Positions 1-8,582 of a stretch of DNA of 64,000 bases are shown here, one piece after another (position 1 is the first letter of the stretch; every line of letters begins with the position of its first letter). This stretch comes from Lachnospiraceae bacterium UBA1818 (GTDB lineage Bacteria > Bacillota > Clostridia > Lachnospirales > Lachnospiraceae). The stretch is from positions 62,001-126,000 of the forward strand of contig CAJFQZ010000002.1 of the NCBI GenBank assembly GCA_904419285.1. The letters run 5' to 3'. Position numbers and translations under genes: made by a program. The notes under the pieces are model-generated. The model did not search any database. It saw only the letters and a list, made by a program, of their open reading frames with translations, and was not told the origin of the DNA.

Positions 1-279
1 CTGAAGCTGATCCAGGAAGGTACGAAGGTATCGGTCACCCTCTATGAGGATAAGAGCAAGAAGGAGAGGCTGGAGGAGTATATCATCCAGCAGATCAGGA
101 TCAACGGGCGTTACGGGATCTCCCTTGGATCTCTGGGAAACAGGATCCGGATGAAGTTCGGAGATTTTAAAGTGAGAGATTATGGGTTTTCTCAATTTAA
201 ACAGTATATCCAGAGCTTCCCTCAGGTGGAGCTTGAGGACGACGGCGAGCGTACAAGAGCCGTGTATGTAGGAGAGTAA
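1..279 (+). CDS. C-terminal fragment of an OST-HTH/LOTUS-type domain protein
   Basis: The reading frame is open from the first base of the window and stops at TAA 277-279, giving 92 residues; the start lies outside. The visible part reads as a small winged-helix-like module: a charged helix rich in Lys and Glu, then a segment containing YGISLGSLGNRIRMKFGDF, then a run ending in QSFPQVELEDDG. This resembles the OST-HTH/LOTUS domain found at the C-terminus of bacterial NYN-type RNase proteins, where it is thought to bind RNA. The assignment rests only on this pattern, because the catalytic N-terminal half is not visible. A strong terminator follows at 301-337, so this is the last gene of its unit. 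Confidence 0.5.
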   Translation: MKLIQEGTKVSVTLYEDKSKKERLEEYIIQQIRINGRYGISLGSLGNRIRMKFGDFKVRDYGFSQFKQYIQSFPQVELEDDGERTRAVYVGE

Positions 280-300
280 CAGAAGAAAGGTTTTGAGCAA

Positions 301-337
301 AATGACAAAAGGTTGTTAATCTTTTGTCATTTTTTTG
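301..337 (+). terminator. Intrinsic terminator after the first gene
   Basis: A perfect 11-bp inverted repeat (301-311 AATGACAAAAG with 321-331 CTTTTGTCATT) encloses a 9-nt loop and is followed by a T run. It separates the upstream partial gene from the nad operon. Confidence 0.85.
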
Positions 338-343
338 TAAAAT

Positions 344-380
344 CATGTGTCTTGTCACCTGTAAAGTGCGGTGCTATACT
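344..380 (+). promoter_or_regulatory. nadA promoter with overlapping candidate NiaR operator
   Basis: A -35 box TTGTCA (352-357) and a -10 box TATACT (375-380) are 17 bp apart. The -35 box sits inside an imperfect palindrome, ATGTGTCTTGTCACCTGT (345-362), whose core is GTG-N6-CAC. NiaR (YrxA) operators in Firmicutes are palindromes of this GTGTC/GACAC type, and a niaR gene is the last gene of this operon. Repressor bound here would cover the -35 box, so niacin-dependent autorepression of the operon is the natural inference. Confidence 0.65.
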
Positions 381-411
381 AAACCGAAAAGAGAAAAAAA
401 GAGGTGTGGAC

Positions 412-1317
412 ATGACAGTCAGAGAAGAGATAGAAAAACTGAAGAAGGAGAAAAACGCTGTGATCCTGGCGCACTATTACGTCAGTCCGGAGGTGCAGGA
501 ACTTGCGGATTATATCGGGGATTCGTTTTATCTGAGCAAGGTCGCGGTCGGCCTTGAGGAACAGACCATTGTGTTCTGCGGGGTTTCCTTCATGGGAGAG
601 AGCGCGAAAGTTCTGAATCCGGAAAAAACGGTCCTGATGCCTGACGCCGCTGCGGACTGTGCCATGGCACATATGGCGGATGCGCAGATCGTGGAGAAGA
701 TGCGCAGGACGTACGACGATCTGGCAGTAGTCTGCTATATCAATTCCACTGCAGAGCTGAAAAGCTGCTCGGATGTGTGCGTGACTTCTGCAAATGCAGT
801 ACAGATCGTGAAGGCGCTTCCGAACAAGAATATTTTCTTTATCCCGGACCGGAATCTGGCGCATTATATTGCCGGGCTGGTACCTGAGAAACACTTCGTA
901 TACAATGAGGGATACTGTCCTGTCCACGAGCAGATGCAGACTTCGGAGATCCTGAAAGCGAAAGAAGCACATCCGGCAGCGGAAGTGCTCAGCCATCCGG
1001 AATGTCCGGAGAAAGTCCTTGAGATATCAGATTACATAGGAAGCACGTCGGGAATCATCAAATACGCTGGTGAGAGTGCCGCAGGTGAGTTCATTGTCTG
1101 TACGGAAAACGGTGTGAGATATGAGCTGGAGAAGCGGTATCCTGACAAAAAGTTCTGGTTTACGGAAACAGAGCCTGTATGCCGGGATATGAAACTGATC
1201 ACTCCGGAGAAGATACTCCATGTGCTCAGGACGGGAGAAAATGAAGTGAAAATGGAAGAGTCGCTCAGAAAGACCGCGGGCCGTCCACTGGAGAAAATGC
1301 TGGAGCTTGCGAAATAA
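412..1317 (+). CDS. nadA: Quinolinate synthase NadA
   Basis: NadA condenses iminoaspartate with dihydroxyacetone phosphate to make quinolinate, the second step of de novo NAD synthesis. The protein has 301 residues, normal for the short, single-chain form. The three cysteines that ligate the [4Fe-4S] cluster are visible: Cys83 in the DAAADCAMAHM segment, Cys169 in EGYCPVHEQ and Cys257 in PVCRDMKLI. His21 in LAHYY lies in the conserved N-terminal substrate motif. The start is ATG 412, preceded by AGAGG; an upstream in-frame ATG at 313 would place translation inside the terminator and operator and is rejected. First gene of nadA-nadB-nadC-niaR, 47 bp before nadB. Confidence 0.96.
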   Translation: MTVREEIEKLKKEKNAVILAHYYVSPEVQELADYIGDSFYLSKVAVGLEEQTIVFCGVSFMGESAKVLNPEKTVLMPDAAADCAMAHMADAQIVEKMRRTYDDLAVVCYINSTAELKSCSDVCVTSANAVQIVKALPNKNIFFIPDRNLAHYIAGLVPEKHFVYNEGYCPVHEQMQTSEILKAKEAHPAAEVLSHPECPEKVLEISDYIGSTSGIIKYAGESAAGEFIVCTENGVRYELEKRYPDKKFWFTETEPVCRDMKLITPEKILHVLRTGENEVKMEESLRKTAGRPLEKMLELAK

Positions 1318-1364
1318 ATTAATTTCAGATAAATGCCAAAACGGCAGGAAGGGATGTTTTTATT

Positions 1365-2582
1365 ATGGAAATGAATGCAGATGTAGTGATCGTTGGAACC
1401 GGAGTGGGAGGACTGTTCAGTGCGCTGAACCTTCCTGCGGACAGAAAGATCATCATGATCACAAAATCAGATCTGGAGAGCAGCGATTCATTTCTTGCGC
1501 AGGGCGGAATCTGCGTTCTGAGAGATGACAATGATTATGACAGCTGGTTTGAGGACACGATGAGAGCCGGACACTATGAAAACAGAAGAGAGTCTGTAGA
1601 TATCATGATACGAAGTTCGAGGGATGTCATCCATGATCTGGTCGGATACGGCGTGGAGTTTCAGAAAAAGGACGGCGAGTATGCGTTTACAAGGGAAGGG
1701 GCGCATTCACGGCCGAGGATCCTGTTCCATGAGGACATCACAGGAGAAGAGATCACAAGCAAGCTTCTCGCCCAGGTGAAAAGACTTGATAATGTCGAGA
1801 TCTATGAATATACTACAATGACAGATATAATAGTAAAAGATGGAAAGTGTGCGGGAATCCTGGCAGAGGACCAGAGCGGAGAACGCATCACGATCCATGC
1901 GGATGATACGATCTTTGCAAGCGGCGGGATCGGAGGACTCTATCAGCATTCTACCAATTTCCCGCATCTTACCGGGGATGCCATCGAGATATCTAAAAAG
2001 CACGGAATCCGTCTGGAACATCTTGACTATGTTCAAATTCATCCGACGACACTGTATTCTACTAAGCCGGGACGCCGGTTCCTGATCTCGGAATCTGTGA
2101 GAGGAGAGGGAGCGATCCTTCTGAACAAGGACAAGGAACGCTTTGTAAACGAACTGCTCCCCAGGGACGTGGTCACAAAAGCAATACAGGAGCAGATGAA
2201 AAAGGATGGAACGGACCATGTGTGGCTGTCTATGGAAAAGATTGATAAAGAGACGATCCTGGAGCATTTTCCGAATATCTATCAGCATTGTCTGGAAGAG
2301 GGCTATGACGTGACAAAAGAGTGCATTCCGGTTGTCCCTGCCCAGCATTACTTTATGGGTGGAATCTGGGTTGACTCTGACAGCAGGACTTCCATGGAAC
2401 ACCTTTTTGCGGTGGGAGAGACAAGCTGCAACGGCGTTCACGGGGCAAACCGGCTGGCAAGCAACTCACTTCTGGAAAGCCTTGTGTTTGCGAAACGTGC
2501 GGCGAAGAAGATCGCGTGTGCATATGGAAACTCCGACGCAGAAGACAAGGAAGCGGGGACTACGGAAGAACGCACCGCATAA
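1365..2582 (+). CDS. nadB: L-aspartate oxidase NadB, short form
   Basis: NadB oxidises L-aspartate to iminoaspartate with FAD, supplying NadA. The N-terminal dinucleotide-binding motif is clear (VIVGTGVGGLFSA), followed by the succinate dehydrogenase/fumarate reductase-type flavoprotein core with GGIGGLYQHSTN and HPTTLY, and the C-terminal FAD-contact region MGGIWVDSDSRTSM plus GVHGANRLASNSLLE. At 405 residues it lacks the roughly 100-residue C-terminal helical domain of E. coli NadB, which is common in clostridial versions. The start at ATG 1365 has an AGGAAGGG site 11 bp upstream; an ATG about 12 bp earlier is out of frame. Being O2-independent in anaerobes, fumarate is a likely acceptor (family knowledge). 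Confidence 0.95.
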   Translation: MEMNADVVIVGTGVGGLFSALNLPADRKIIMITKSDLESSDSFLAQGGICVLRDDNDYDSWFEDTMRAGHYENRRESVDIMIRSSRDVIHDLVGYGVEFQKKDGEYAFTREGAHSRPRILFHEDITGEEITSKLLAQVKRLDNVEIYEYTTMTDIIVKDGKCAGILAEDQSGERITIHADDTIFASGGIGGLYQHSTNFPHLTGDAIEISKKHGIRLEHLDYVQIHPTTLYSTKPGRRFLISESVRGEGAILLNKDKERFVNELLPRDVVTKAIQEQMKKDGTDHVWLSMEKIDKETILEHFPNIYQHCLEEGYDVTKECIPVVPAQHYFMGGIWVDSDSRTSMEHLFAVGETSCNGVHGANRLASNSLLESLVFAKRAAKKIACAYGNSDAEDKEAGTTEERTA

Positions 2583-2608
2583 AAAGAAATGATAAAGGAG
2601 AAAAAGAA

Positions 2609-3463
2609 ATGAATAAGATTACAACAACGCTTCAGTGCGATCATTTGATCCTGGAAGCTCTGAAAGAAGACATATCAAGTGAAGACGTGAGCACAAACGC
2701 GGTGATGAAAGAATATACGAAGGGTGAAGTGGACCTGATCTGCAAGCAGGACGGGATCATCGCCGGGCTGGATGTGTTCCGCAGAGTGTTCGAGCTTCTG
2801 GATGAAGATACGCAGGCTGAGTTTTACTGCAAAGATGGAGATGAGGTGAAGAAGGGACAGCTCATGGGAAAGGTCACGGGCGACATCCGGGTCCTTCTCT
2901 CCGGAGAGCGCGTTGCGCTGAATTATCTCCAGCGGATGAGCGGGATCGCTACCTATACACATTCTGTTGCAGAGCTGCTGAAGGGCACCAGGACGAAGCT
3001 TCTTGATACAAGGAAGACAACGCCGAATATGAGGATCTTTGAAAAATATGCGGTCCGTGTGGGCGGCGGTTATAACCACAGATACAATCTGTCTGACGGA
3101 GTCCTCCTGAAAGACAATCATATCGGAGCAGCAGGAAGTGTGGCCAAAGCGGTACAGATGGCGAAAGAGTACGCGCCCTTTGTCCGCAAGATCGAGATTG
3201 AAGTGGAGAATCTGGATATGGTGAGAGAGGCAGTGGAAGCGGGAGCTGATATCATCATGCTGGATAATATGTCCGCCGATGAGATGCGGGAGGCAGTGCA
3301 TATCATTGACGGAAGGGCAGAGACGGAGTGTTCGGGAAATGTGACGAAGGAGAATATCAGCCGCCTGACGGAGATCGGCGTTGACTATATTTCCAGTGGA
3401 GCGCTGACACATTCTGCACCGATACTTGACATTTCCATGAAAAACCTTCATGCTGTAGAGTAG
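2609..3463 (+). CDS. nadC: Nicotinate-nucleotide pyrophosphorylase (carboxylating) NadC
   Basis: NadC converts quinolinate and PRPP to nicotinate mononucleotide and CO2. The 284-residue length is typical. The sequence shows the N-terminal open-faced sandwich region, then the type II phosphoribosyltransferase barrel with the substrate-binding segments LLDTRKTTPNMR, VRVGGGYNHRYNLSD and LLKDNHI, plus IMLDNMS and ISSGALTHS near the end. ATG 2609 is chosen because AAAGGAG lies at 2594-2600; the open frame extends upstream into the end of nadB but has no better site. It lies 26 bp after nadB and 37 bp before niaR. Confidence 0.96.
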   Translation: MNKITTTLQCDHLILEALKEDISSEDVSTNAVMKEYTKGEVDLICKQDGIIAGLDVFRRVFELLDEDTQAEFYCKDGDEVKKGQLMGKVTGDIRVLLSGERVALNYLQRMSGIATYTHSVAELLKGTRTKLLDTRKTTPNMRIFEKYAVRVGGGYNHRYNLSDGVLLKDNHIGAAGSVAKAVQMAKEYAPFVRKIEIEVENLDMVREAVEAGADIIMLDNMSADEMREAVHIIDGRAETECSGNVTKENISRLTEIGVDYISSGALTHSAPILDISMKNLHAVE

Positions 3464-3500
3464 AAGAAGATACGATCTATAGAAGAAAGGAAGAGACCGG

Positions 3501-4031
3501 ATGACGGGATCGGAGAGAAGAAATGCCATTATAAATCAGATCAGGAGCAGCAGCACTCCCGTTTCGGGCAAGTCGCTGGCGGCTTCCTATGATGTCAGCA
3601 GGCAGGTGATCGTGCAGGATATCGCACTGATCCGGGCCGCGGGATATGATATCATATCTACGAACAGAGGATATATCCTGGGTGAGGATGCAGCTGTAAG
3701 CAGGACGTTCAAGGTCAGGCATACGGACAGCCAGCTTGAGGAGGAACTCAATGCGATCGTGGACCTCGGCGGATGTGTAAAGAATGTTATGGTAAACCAC
3801 AAAGTTTACGGACGCATGGAAGCAGAGCTGAATATAACGTCCCGCCGGAAGGTGAAGGAATTTCTCGAAGAGATCAGAAACGGCAAGTCCAGTCCGCTGA
3901 AGAATATCACATCAGGATACCACTACCACGTGGTCGAGGCGGACAGTGAAGAGACCCTTGACCTGATCGAGGATATGCTCCGCGAGAAGGGATTTCTGGT
4001 GGAGCAGATGGAGAAGCTTCCGATGAACTGA
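3501..4031 (+). CDS. niaR: Niacin-responsive transcriptional repressor NiaR (3H domain)
   Basis: A 176-residue regulator with an N-terminal HTH_11-type winged helix (residues about 5-60, including SGKSLAASYDVSRQVIVQDI) and a C-terminal 3H domain that binds nicotinic acid. The histidines that name the domain are visible in MVNHKVYGRME and GYHYHVVEA. NiaR proteins repress NAD synthesis and salvage genes when niacin is plentiful. It is the last gene of the nad operon, with GAAAGGAAG upstream and a strong terminator directly after its stop. With the candidate operator at 344-364 this forms an autoregulatory loop (inference). Confidence 0.92.
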   Translation: MTGSERRNAIINQIRSSSTPVSGKSLAASYDVSRQVIVQDIALIRAAGYDIISTNRGYILGEDAAVSRTFKVRHTDSQLEEELNAIVDLGGCVKNVMVNHKVYGRMEAELNITSRRKVKEFLEEIRNGKSSPLKNITSGYHYHVVEADSEETLDLIEDMLREKGFLVEQMEKLPMN

Positions 4032-4110
4032 AAAAAGAGGCAGGCGGTCAATATCAGGGACAGTTCTTTTCAGGGACTGTCCCTTTTGACTTGCGCCAGC
4101 CTCTTTTTTG
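4031..4110 (+). terminator. Nested terminator of the nad operon
   Basis: The outer stem pairs 4031-4046 (A6 then GAGGCAGGCG) with 4095-4110 (one mismatch, ending in T6). Inside it a second hairpin pairs GGGACAGT (4057-4064) with ACTGTCCC (4076-4083). The structure starts at the last base of the niaR stop codon. The inner GGGACAGTCCC block resembles small terminator-associated repeats also seen near 20660-20744. Confidence 0.8.
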
Positions 4111-4159
4111 CTTTACAATGGAAAAGACAGAGGGGAGAATCAGGTTAAGGGGTGGTTAT

Positions 4160-5302
4160 ATGGAAGAAATCTCGAGTTTGCTGAGAGAAGTTTTAAATAT
4201 AGATTTTGTCCGGGCGGTCATAAGTAATCCCGTGAAAAAAGAGGGAATAATAAAGGTGAAAGTCCGACCGGTGGAGACAAAGGGAAATCTGCATTTTCAA
4301 ATCGAATCCTTCACAAAAACACAGGCGTTTCACGAAAACCTGAGCGGGGAAGAGGCGGCGGAAAAGATCCTGAAATACATGGAGGACTTCCGGCAGATGC
4401 AGATCGAGACAGTGCATGAGGACTGTACAGTGCTTGTGAGCAGGAAGGGGAAAGTTACGGTCAAGCGAAGAAAAAGGCAGACAGCGGCGAAAAAAGCGGA
4501 TCTTTCCCACAACAGAAAAAAGCAATATATTCTGGAGGAAGGGATCCCGGTCCCGTTTCTGCAGGATCTGGGTGTGATGACTGCAGACGGTAAGATCGTC
4601 AGGTCGAAGACCGATAAGTTCAGGCAGATCAACCGCTTCCTCGAATTCATAGAAGATATCCTGCCGCGGCTCGACAGCGGGAGAGAGCTGACCATCATTG
4701 ATTTCGGATGCGGGAAATCTTATCTCACGTTTGCCATGTATTATTATCTGCATGAATTGAAGGGGTATAACATAAGAATTACAGGACTTGATCTGAAGAA
4801 GGATGTGATCGAGCACTGCAGCCGACTGGGAAAGAAATATGGTTATGAGAAGCTGACTTTCCTGGAGGGAGATATTGCAGATTATGACGGCGTGAACAAG
4901 GCGGATATGGTAGTTACACTCCATGCCTGTGATACGGCGACAGACTATGCTCTGGCAAAGGCGGTTGGATGGAAGGCAGATGTGATCCTCTCGGTTCCGT
5001 GCTGTCAGCATGAACTGAACAGGCAGATCAAGAATGAGAGTATGGCTCCGGTCATGGATTACGGGCTTCTGAAAGAACGGTTTGCGGCGATCGTCACAGA
5101 TGGGCTGAGAGCAAAATACCTGGAGAGGGAAGGGTATGACGCGCAGATCCTGGAGTTCATAGACATGGAACATACTCCGAAAAACATATTGATAAGGGCA
5201 GTGAAAAAGGGAAAAAGAAATGAAAAAATTACGGAGGAAATAATAAAATGTGAAGAGCTCTTGGGCGTGAAGCCCATTCTGGGAGTTCTTCTGGATGATT
5301 AA
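4160..5302 (+). CDS. Class I SAM-dependent methyltransferase (Methyltransf_32-like)
   Basis: A 381-residue methyltransferase. The N-terminal 150 residues are basic (KRRKRQTAAKK region) and may bind RNA or another polyanion. The SAM-binding Rossmann core starts near residue 175 with IIDFGCGKSYLTFAMYY, followed by the acidic-loop segment ITGLDLKKDVIEHC and the post-motif VTLHACDTATDYAL and SVPCCQHELN. The latter two segments match the METTL25/RRNAD1-like Methyltransf_32 group. The substrate is unknown. ATG 4160 is chosen over an upstream in-frame codon lying in the nad terminator; GGGGTGG precedes it. A TACAAT -10 box (4114-4119) lies just beyond the terminator. The next gene begins 18 bp after its stop and may be cotranscribed. 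Confidence 0.8.
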   Translation: MEEISSLLREVLNIDFVRAVISNPVKKEGIIKVKVRPVETKGNLHFQIESFTKTQAFHENLSGEEAAEKILKYMEDFRQMQIETVHEDCTVLVSRKGKVTVKRRKRQTAAKKADLSHNRKKQYILEEGIPVPFLQDLGVMTADGKIVRSKTDKFRQINRFLEFIEDILPRLDSGRELTIIDFGCGKSYLTFAMYYYLHELKGYNIRITGLDLKKDVIEHCSRLGKKYGYEKLTFLEGDIADYDGVNKADMVVTLHACDTATDYALAKAVGWKADVILSVPCCQHELNRQIKNESMAPVMDYGLLKERFAAIVTDGLRAKYLEREGYDAQILEFIDMEHTPKNILIRAVKKGKRNEKITEEIIKCEELLGVKPILGVLLDD

Positions 5303-5320
5303 AGGGGAGAATTATAAATA

Positions 5321-7768
5321 ATGAAGAGAAGGGTTATAAAGATAGGGGTTCTGGTTGTTATTTTTGCAGCAGCGCTTGTGATCAGCAGTCTGGTTGTCAA
5401 CAGGGGCGACGAGGATGAGATCGTTGATATGGGAGCGCCGACTCTGCCGAGGATATCGTTCGTGGTGGACGGCAAAAATGTAAATATGCTGTTCGGATAT
5501 GTGGACGAGATGGATATCACTGCGATGAGGGATACGATTACGACGCTGGAGAGCGACGGTTCTCTTTCCATGAATCTGGAGGCTGACGGAAATAAGATCA
5601 GTAAAATACAGTATGAGGTGTATTCTCTGGATGGGAAAGAGACTTATAAGACCGGAGAGGTGACTAATATCACGGAAGACCAGGCGATGAAGCTGGAGCT
5701 GGATGACGCTCTGGATGAATCAGTCCAGGAGGCAGTGCTCCGGGTGGTTCTGACGGCCGGGGACCGGGAGATCAGCTATTACACGAGGATCGAGCGCCCG
5801 GATGATGTGACAGCGGCTGGATGTCTTACGTTTGCCCAGGACTTTCATGCAAAGACATTTGATAAGAGTGCGGCTGTGTCTGAGGAATTGAGTTATTATC
5901 TTGAACCGGGTGACGAGAGTGACAACAGTACTTATCAGACAGTAAATATTCACTCGGATATCACTCATATCCAGTGGGGGGTGCTGAATCCTCAGGTGAT
6001 CGGAGACGTGCAGTGGAGTATAAAAGAAAGCAACAGCGTCTATACATCACTTCTTGCGAAGTATCAGGTGGAATGTGAGGATGATGAGGGAGAGACTCAG
6101 GACTACAACGTGAAAGAATTCTATCGTGTGCGCCTGAGCGGAGATACGATCTATCTGCTCGATTATAACCGGGATATGCAGCAGGTCTTCAATGGCAACA
6201 GGAATGTGCTGGATGAGAATGGCATCCGGTTCGGGATCGCATCGGATAATATCCAGTATGTGGCGAATGATGATGATACTATAGTGGCTTTTGTCCGGGA
6301 GAGGGATCTGTGGCTTTATAATAAGAAGACGGATGAGCTCTCACAGGTGTTCAGTTTTGCCAACAGGGAAGGACGAGATGAGCGGAGCAGGAATGATCAG
6401 CACGCGGTAAGGATCATCAGCATGGAAAACAGCGGCAGTCTCGCATTTGCCGTGTACGGCTATATGAACTGCGGCGCGCACGAAGGCGAAGTCGGCGTGG
6501 GTATCTATTATTTTAATATAGACAGCAGTGCGACCGAAGAGAAGGCGTTCATACCGAGTACCAAATCATTTGCGATTGCTGAGGATGAGCTCGGAAAGAT
6601 GGTCTACTATAATCACAGCCAGGAAATGCTCTATGTGCTGGCAGCAGGCTCGCTCTACCAGGTGGATCTGGAGGCGGATAAGCAGAAGGTGCTGGCTGAC
6701 GGACTGGAAGAGGGGCAGTACGCTGTGTCTGACGACGGACATCTGATGGCATACCAGACAGACGGAACGCTTTATACCGCTTCTGAGATAAAGGTGATGA
6801 ACCTTCAGAACGGGGATGAATTTACTATTGAGGCGCCGGAAGGGCAGGCGGTCAGACCGCTGGGCTTCGTGAACAGTGACTTCATTTATGGAAAGATCAA
6901 TCCGGCAGATGCAGGCGTGAGCGCTTCGGGAGAAGAGATCACCCCAATGTATGAGCTGGAGATACGCAGCGCAGAGAATAAGGTAGTTACCAGTTACTCT
7001 TTCACGGACAACAATATTTATACGACGGATATCCTGGTCGAGGATAACCTGGTGACACTGAACAGGGTGACGAAGAACGGTAGCGTGTACAATGTCACGA
7101 CCCAGGAGTTCATCACGAACAATGATGAGAGAAACGACAGTACGGTCTCTCTGGAAACATACAGCACTGACAGGATGCAGAGGCAGATGCGCCTTACCTT
7201 TGGCGAAGGGATCAGCGAGACGGATCCGAAAGTCCTGAAACCGAATCAGCTTGTATCCGGAGAACCGCTGACGATCACACTCAGCGGAGACAGTGAAGGT
7301 GTGAAGTACTATGTGTACGGCATGGGAGAACTGGAAGGAATCTATGACAGAGCCGGATATGCGATCCAGAAGGCGGAGCAGATCTCCGGCGTCGTGATCT
7401 CCTCTGACCAGGCGTATGTATGGGAGAAGGGGAACCGGGATCTGGCGTACTCCACGGATGCAACTGCATTCACTGTGCAGGAGGGAGAGAGCTCCCTCGA
7501 CGCATGTGAGCGCTACATGGAGCAGTATGACGCGCAGCGTGTAGATCTCACAGGGTGTACGCTGGACCAGGTGCTCTACGTGATCAACAAAGGGTGTCCG
7601 GTGATCGCTCTGACAGACGCCAGCCACGCAATCCTTCTGACAGGGTATACAAGGACGGATATCACCTATATCGATCCGAATACCGGAGGCGTCTATACAG
7701 TCGGCGTCAGTGATATGGAGAGCATGGTGAGCGGAAGCGGAAATACGTTCATCGGATATATCAAATAA
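5321..7768 (+). CDS. Membrane-anchored extracellular protein of unknown function with a C39-peptidase-like C-terminus
   Basis: An 815-residue protein that I do not recognise as a named family. A single N-terminal transmembrane helix (residues about 6-27, KIGVLVVIFAAALVISSLVV) is followed by a long acidic extracellular region, with WD/YWTD-like segments in the middle (for example QVFSFANREG and LYQVDLEADK) suggesting a propeller-like fold. The last 80 residues (TGCTLDQVLYVINKGCPVIA, then SHAILLTGY and TYIDPNTGG) match the second half of a C39-like peptidase, including the His and Asp positions. The expected CGP-type catalytic cysteine helix is not clearly present, so activity is doubtful. RBS AAGGGGAG. 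A bidirectional terminator follows at 7794-7838. Confidence 0.6.
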   Translation: MKRRVIKIGVLVVIFAAALVISSLVVNRGDEDEIVDMGAPTLPRISFVVDGKNVNMLFGYVDEMDITAMRDTITTLESDGSLSMNLEADGNKISKIQYEVYSLDGKETYKTGEVTNITEDQAMKLELDDALDESVQEAVLRVVLTAGDREISYYTRIERPDDVTAAGCLTFAQDFHAKTFDKSAAVSEELSYYLEPGDESDNSTYQTVNIHSDITHIQWGVLNPQVIGDVQWSIKESNSVYTSLLAKYQVECEDDEGETQDYNVKEFYRVRLSGDTIYLLDYNRDMQQVFNGNRNVLDENGIRFGIASDNIQYVANDDDTIVAFVRERDLWLYNKKTDELSQVFSFANREGRDERSRNDQHAVRIISMENSGSLAFAVYGYMNCGAHEGEVGVGIYYFNIDSSATEEKAFIPSTKSFAIAEDELGKMVYYNHSQEMLYVLAAGSLYQVDLEADKQKVLADGLEEGQYAVSDDGHLMAYQTDGTLYTASEIKVMNLQNGDEFTIEAPEGQAVRPLGFVNSDFIYGKINPADAGVSASGEEITPMYELEIRSAENKVVTSYSFTDNNIYTTDILVEDNLVTLNRVTKNGSVYNVTTQEFITNNDERNDSTVSLETYSTDRMQRQMRLTFGEGISETDPKVLKPNQLVSGEPLTITLSGDSEGVKYYVYGMGELEGIYDRAGYAIQKAEQISGVVISSDQAYVWEKGNRDLAYSTDATAFTVQEGESSLDACERYMEQYDAQRVDLTGCTLDQVLYVINKGCPVIALTDASHAILLTGYTRTDITYIDPNTGGVYTVGVSDMESMVSGSGNTFIGYIK

Positions 7769-7793
7769 TAGGGTTAAAGACGGATTCAGTGAA

Positions 7794-7838
7794 AAAGAAA
7801 CTGCCGTTGCCGGTTTTCCGGCACGCGGCAGTTTCTTT
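7794..7838. terminator. Bidirectional terminator between convergent genes
   Basis: A perfect 13-bp stem (7794-7806 AAAGAAACTGCCG with 7826-7838) contains an inner TGCCGG/CCGGCA stem with a TTTT loop. A-rich and T-rich flanks serve both the plus-strand 815-residue gene and the minus-strand exonuclease gene. Confidence 0.8.
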
Positions 7839-7886
7839 GCTTTATCCCGCAGATTCGGTTTTGTTCCGCAGTCGTAACTTTCAGTC

Positions 7887-8582
7887 TTACACTTTCAGCA
7901 GCTCATCGATCATCCGTGACGCCTCACTTTGTGTGATCGTAACAGGATCCCAGTCCATCTGAACCCCCTTCTTTCTGATCAGGCTGCTTAGGAAGGAAAT
8001 CTGTTTCTGGGTGGCTGGGCGCGGTTTCTTTGCTTTATAGACAAGCTGTACAGGACGGAACAGCTTCGGATCTTCCTCCTCGAAGTAGTGGGCGAGCGTC
8101 TGGTATAGTTTTGCCGTGGCGAGAGCATCGTGGTATGCGCGGTGCGCAGCTTTGTTTTCAATATGATAGTAGGCGCACAGTCTGCCAAGGCTTTTGGAAT
8201 CCAGATCTTTATGTACCCTTTTCGCAATCTTCAGAGTATCGATCCCCATTTTCTCAAATGGCAGCCCGTCCTTTGAAGCGCTGATCTTCATGAAGCTGTA
8301 GTCAAACGATACATTGTGCCCCACAAGTACATCGTCCCCGCAGAAGTCTAGAAAATCCGGGATCACCTGGCTGCGGGTCCGGGCGGAAGCCACCATCTCG
8401 TTGGTTATCCCCGTAAGATCCGTGATCGCCGCTGATATCGGGCTCTGCGGCCGGATGAACTCCATGAAGCGGTCTGCGACTTTCCCGTCACGGACTTTGA
8501 GGGCTCCGATCTCAATGATCTCGTTTTCCACAGGGTTGAGACCTGTCGTCTCAACATCGAAAGCAATGTAGGATTTCAGCAT
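7887..8582 (-). CDS. DnaQ-like 3'-5' exonuclease (DEDDh family)
   Basis: A 231-residue protein of the DNA polymerase III epsilon-like exonuclease family. Exo I is AFDVETTGLNP, Exo II is VGHNVSFDYSF and Exo III is HRAYHDALATAKL, giving the D-E-D-Dh set of metal ligands. The exonuclease domain covers residues 1-170. The C-terminal 60 residues carry ATQKQISFLSSLIRKKG, a small helical motif often found in Firmicutes homologues that may bind DNA. ATG 8582 is preceded by AGAAGGAG; a longer frame starting at 8690 has no comparable site and runs through a leader hairpin. It is a single gene, probably a repair or proofreading exonuclease (inference). Confidence 0.9.
   Translation of the reverse strand: MLKSYIAFDVETTGLNPVENEIIEIGALKVRDGKVADRFMEFIRPQSPISAAITDLTGITNEMVASARTRSQVIPDFLDFCGDDVLVGHNVSFDYSFMKISASKDGLPFEKMGIDTLKIAKRVHKDLDSKSLGRLCAYYHIENKAAHRAYHDALATAKLYQTLAHYFEEEDPKLFRPVQLVYKAKKPRPATQKQISFLSSLIRKKGVQMDWDPVTITQSEASRMIDELLKV

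Noticed and set aside
313..411. Longer NadA start at 313
   Set aside because: It would place coding sequence across a terminator, the promoter and the operator, and adds 33 residues unlike NadA.
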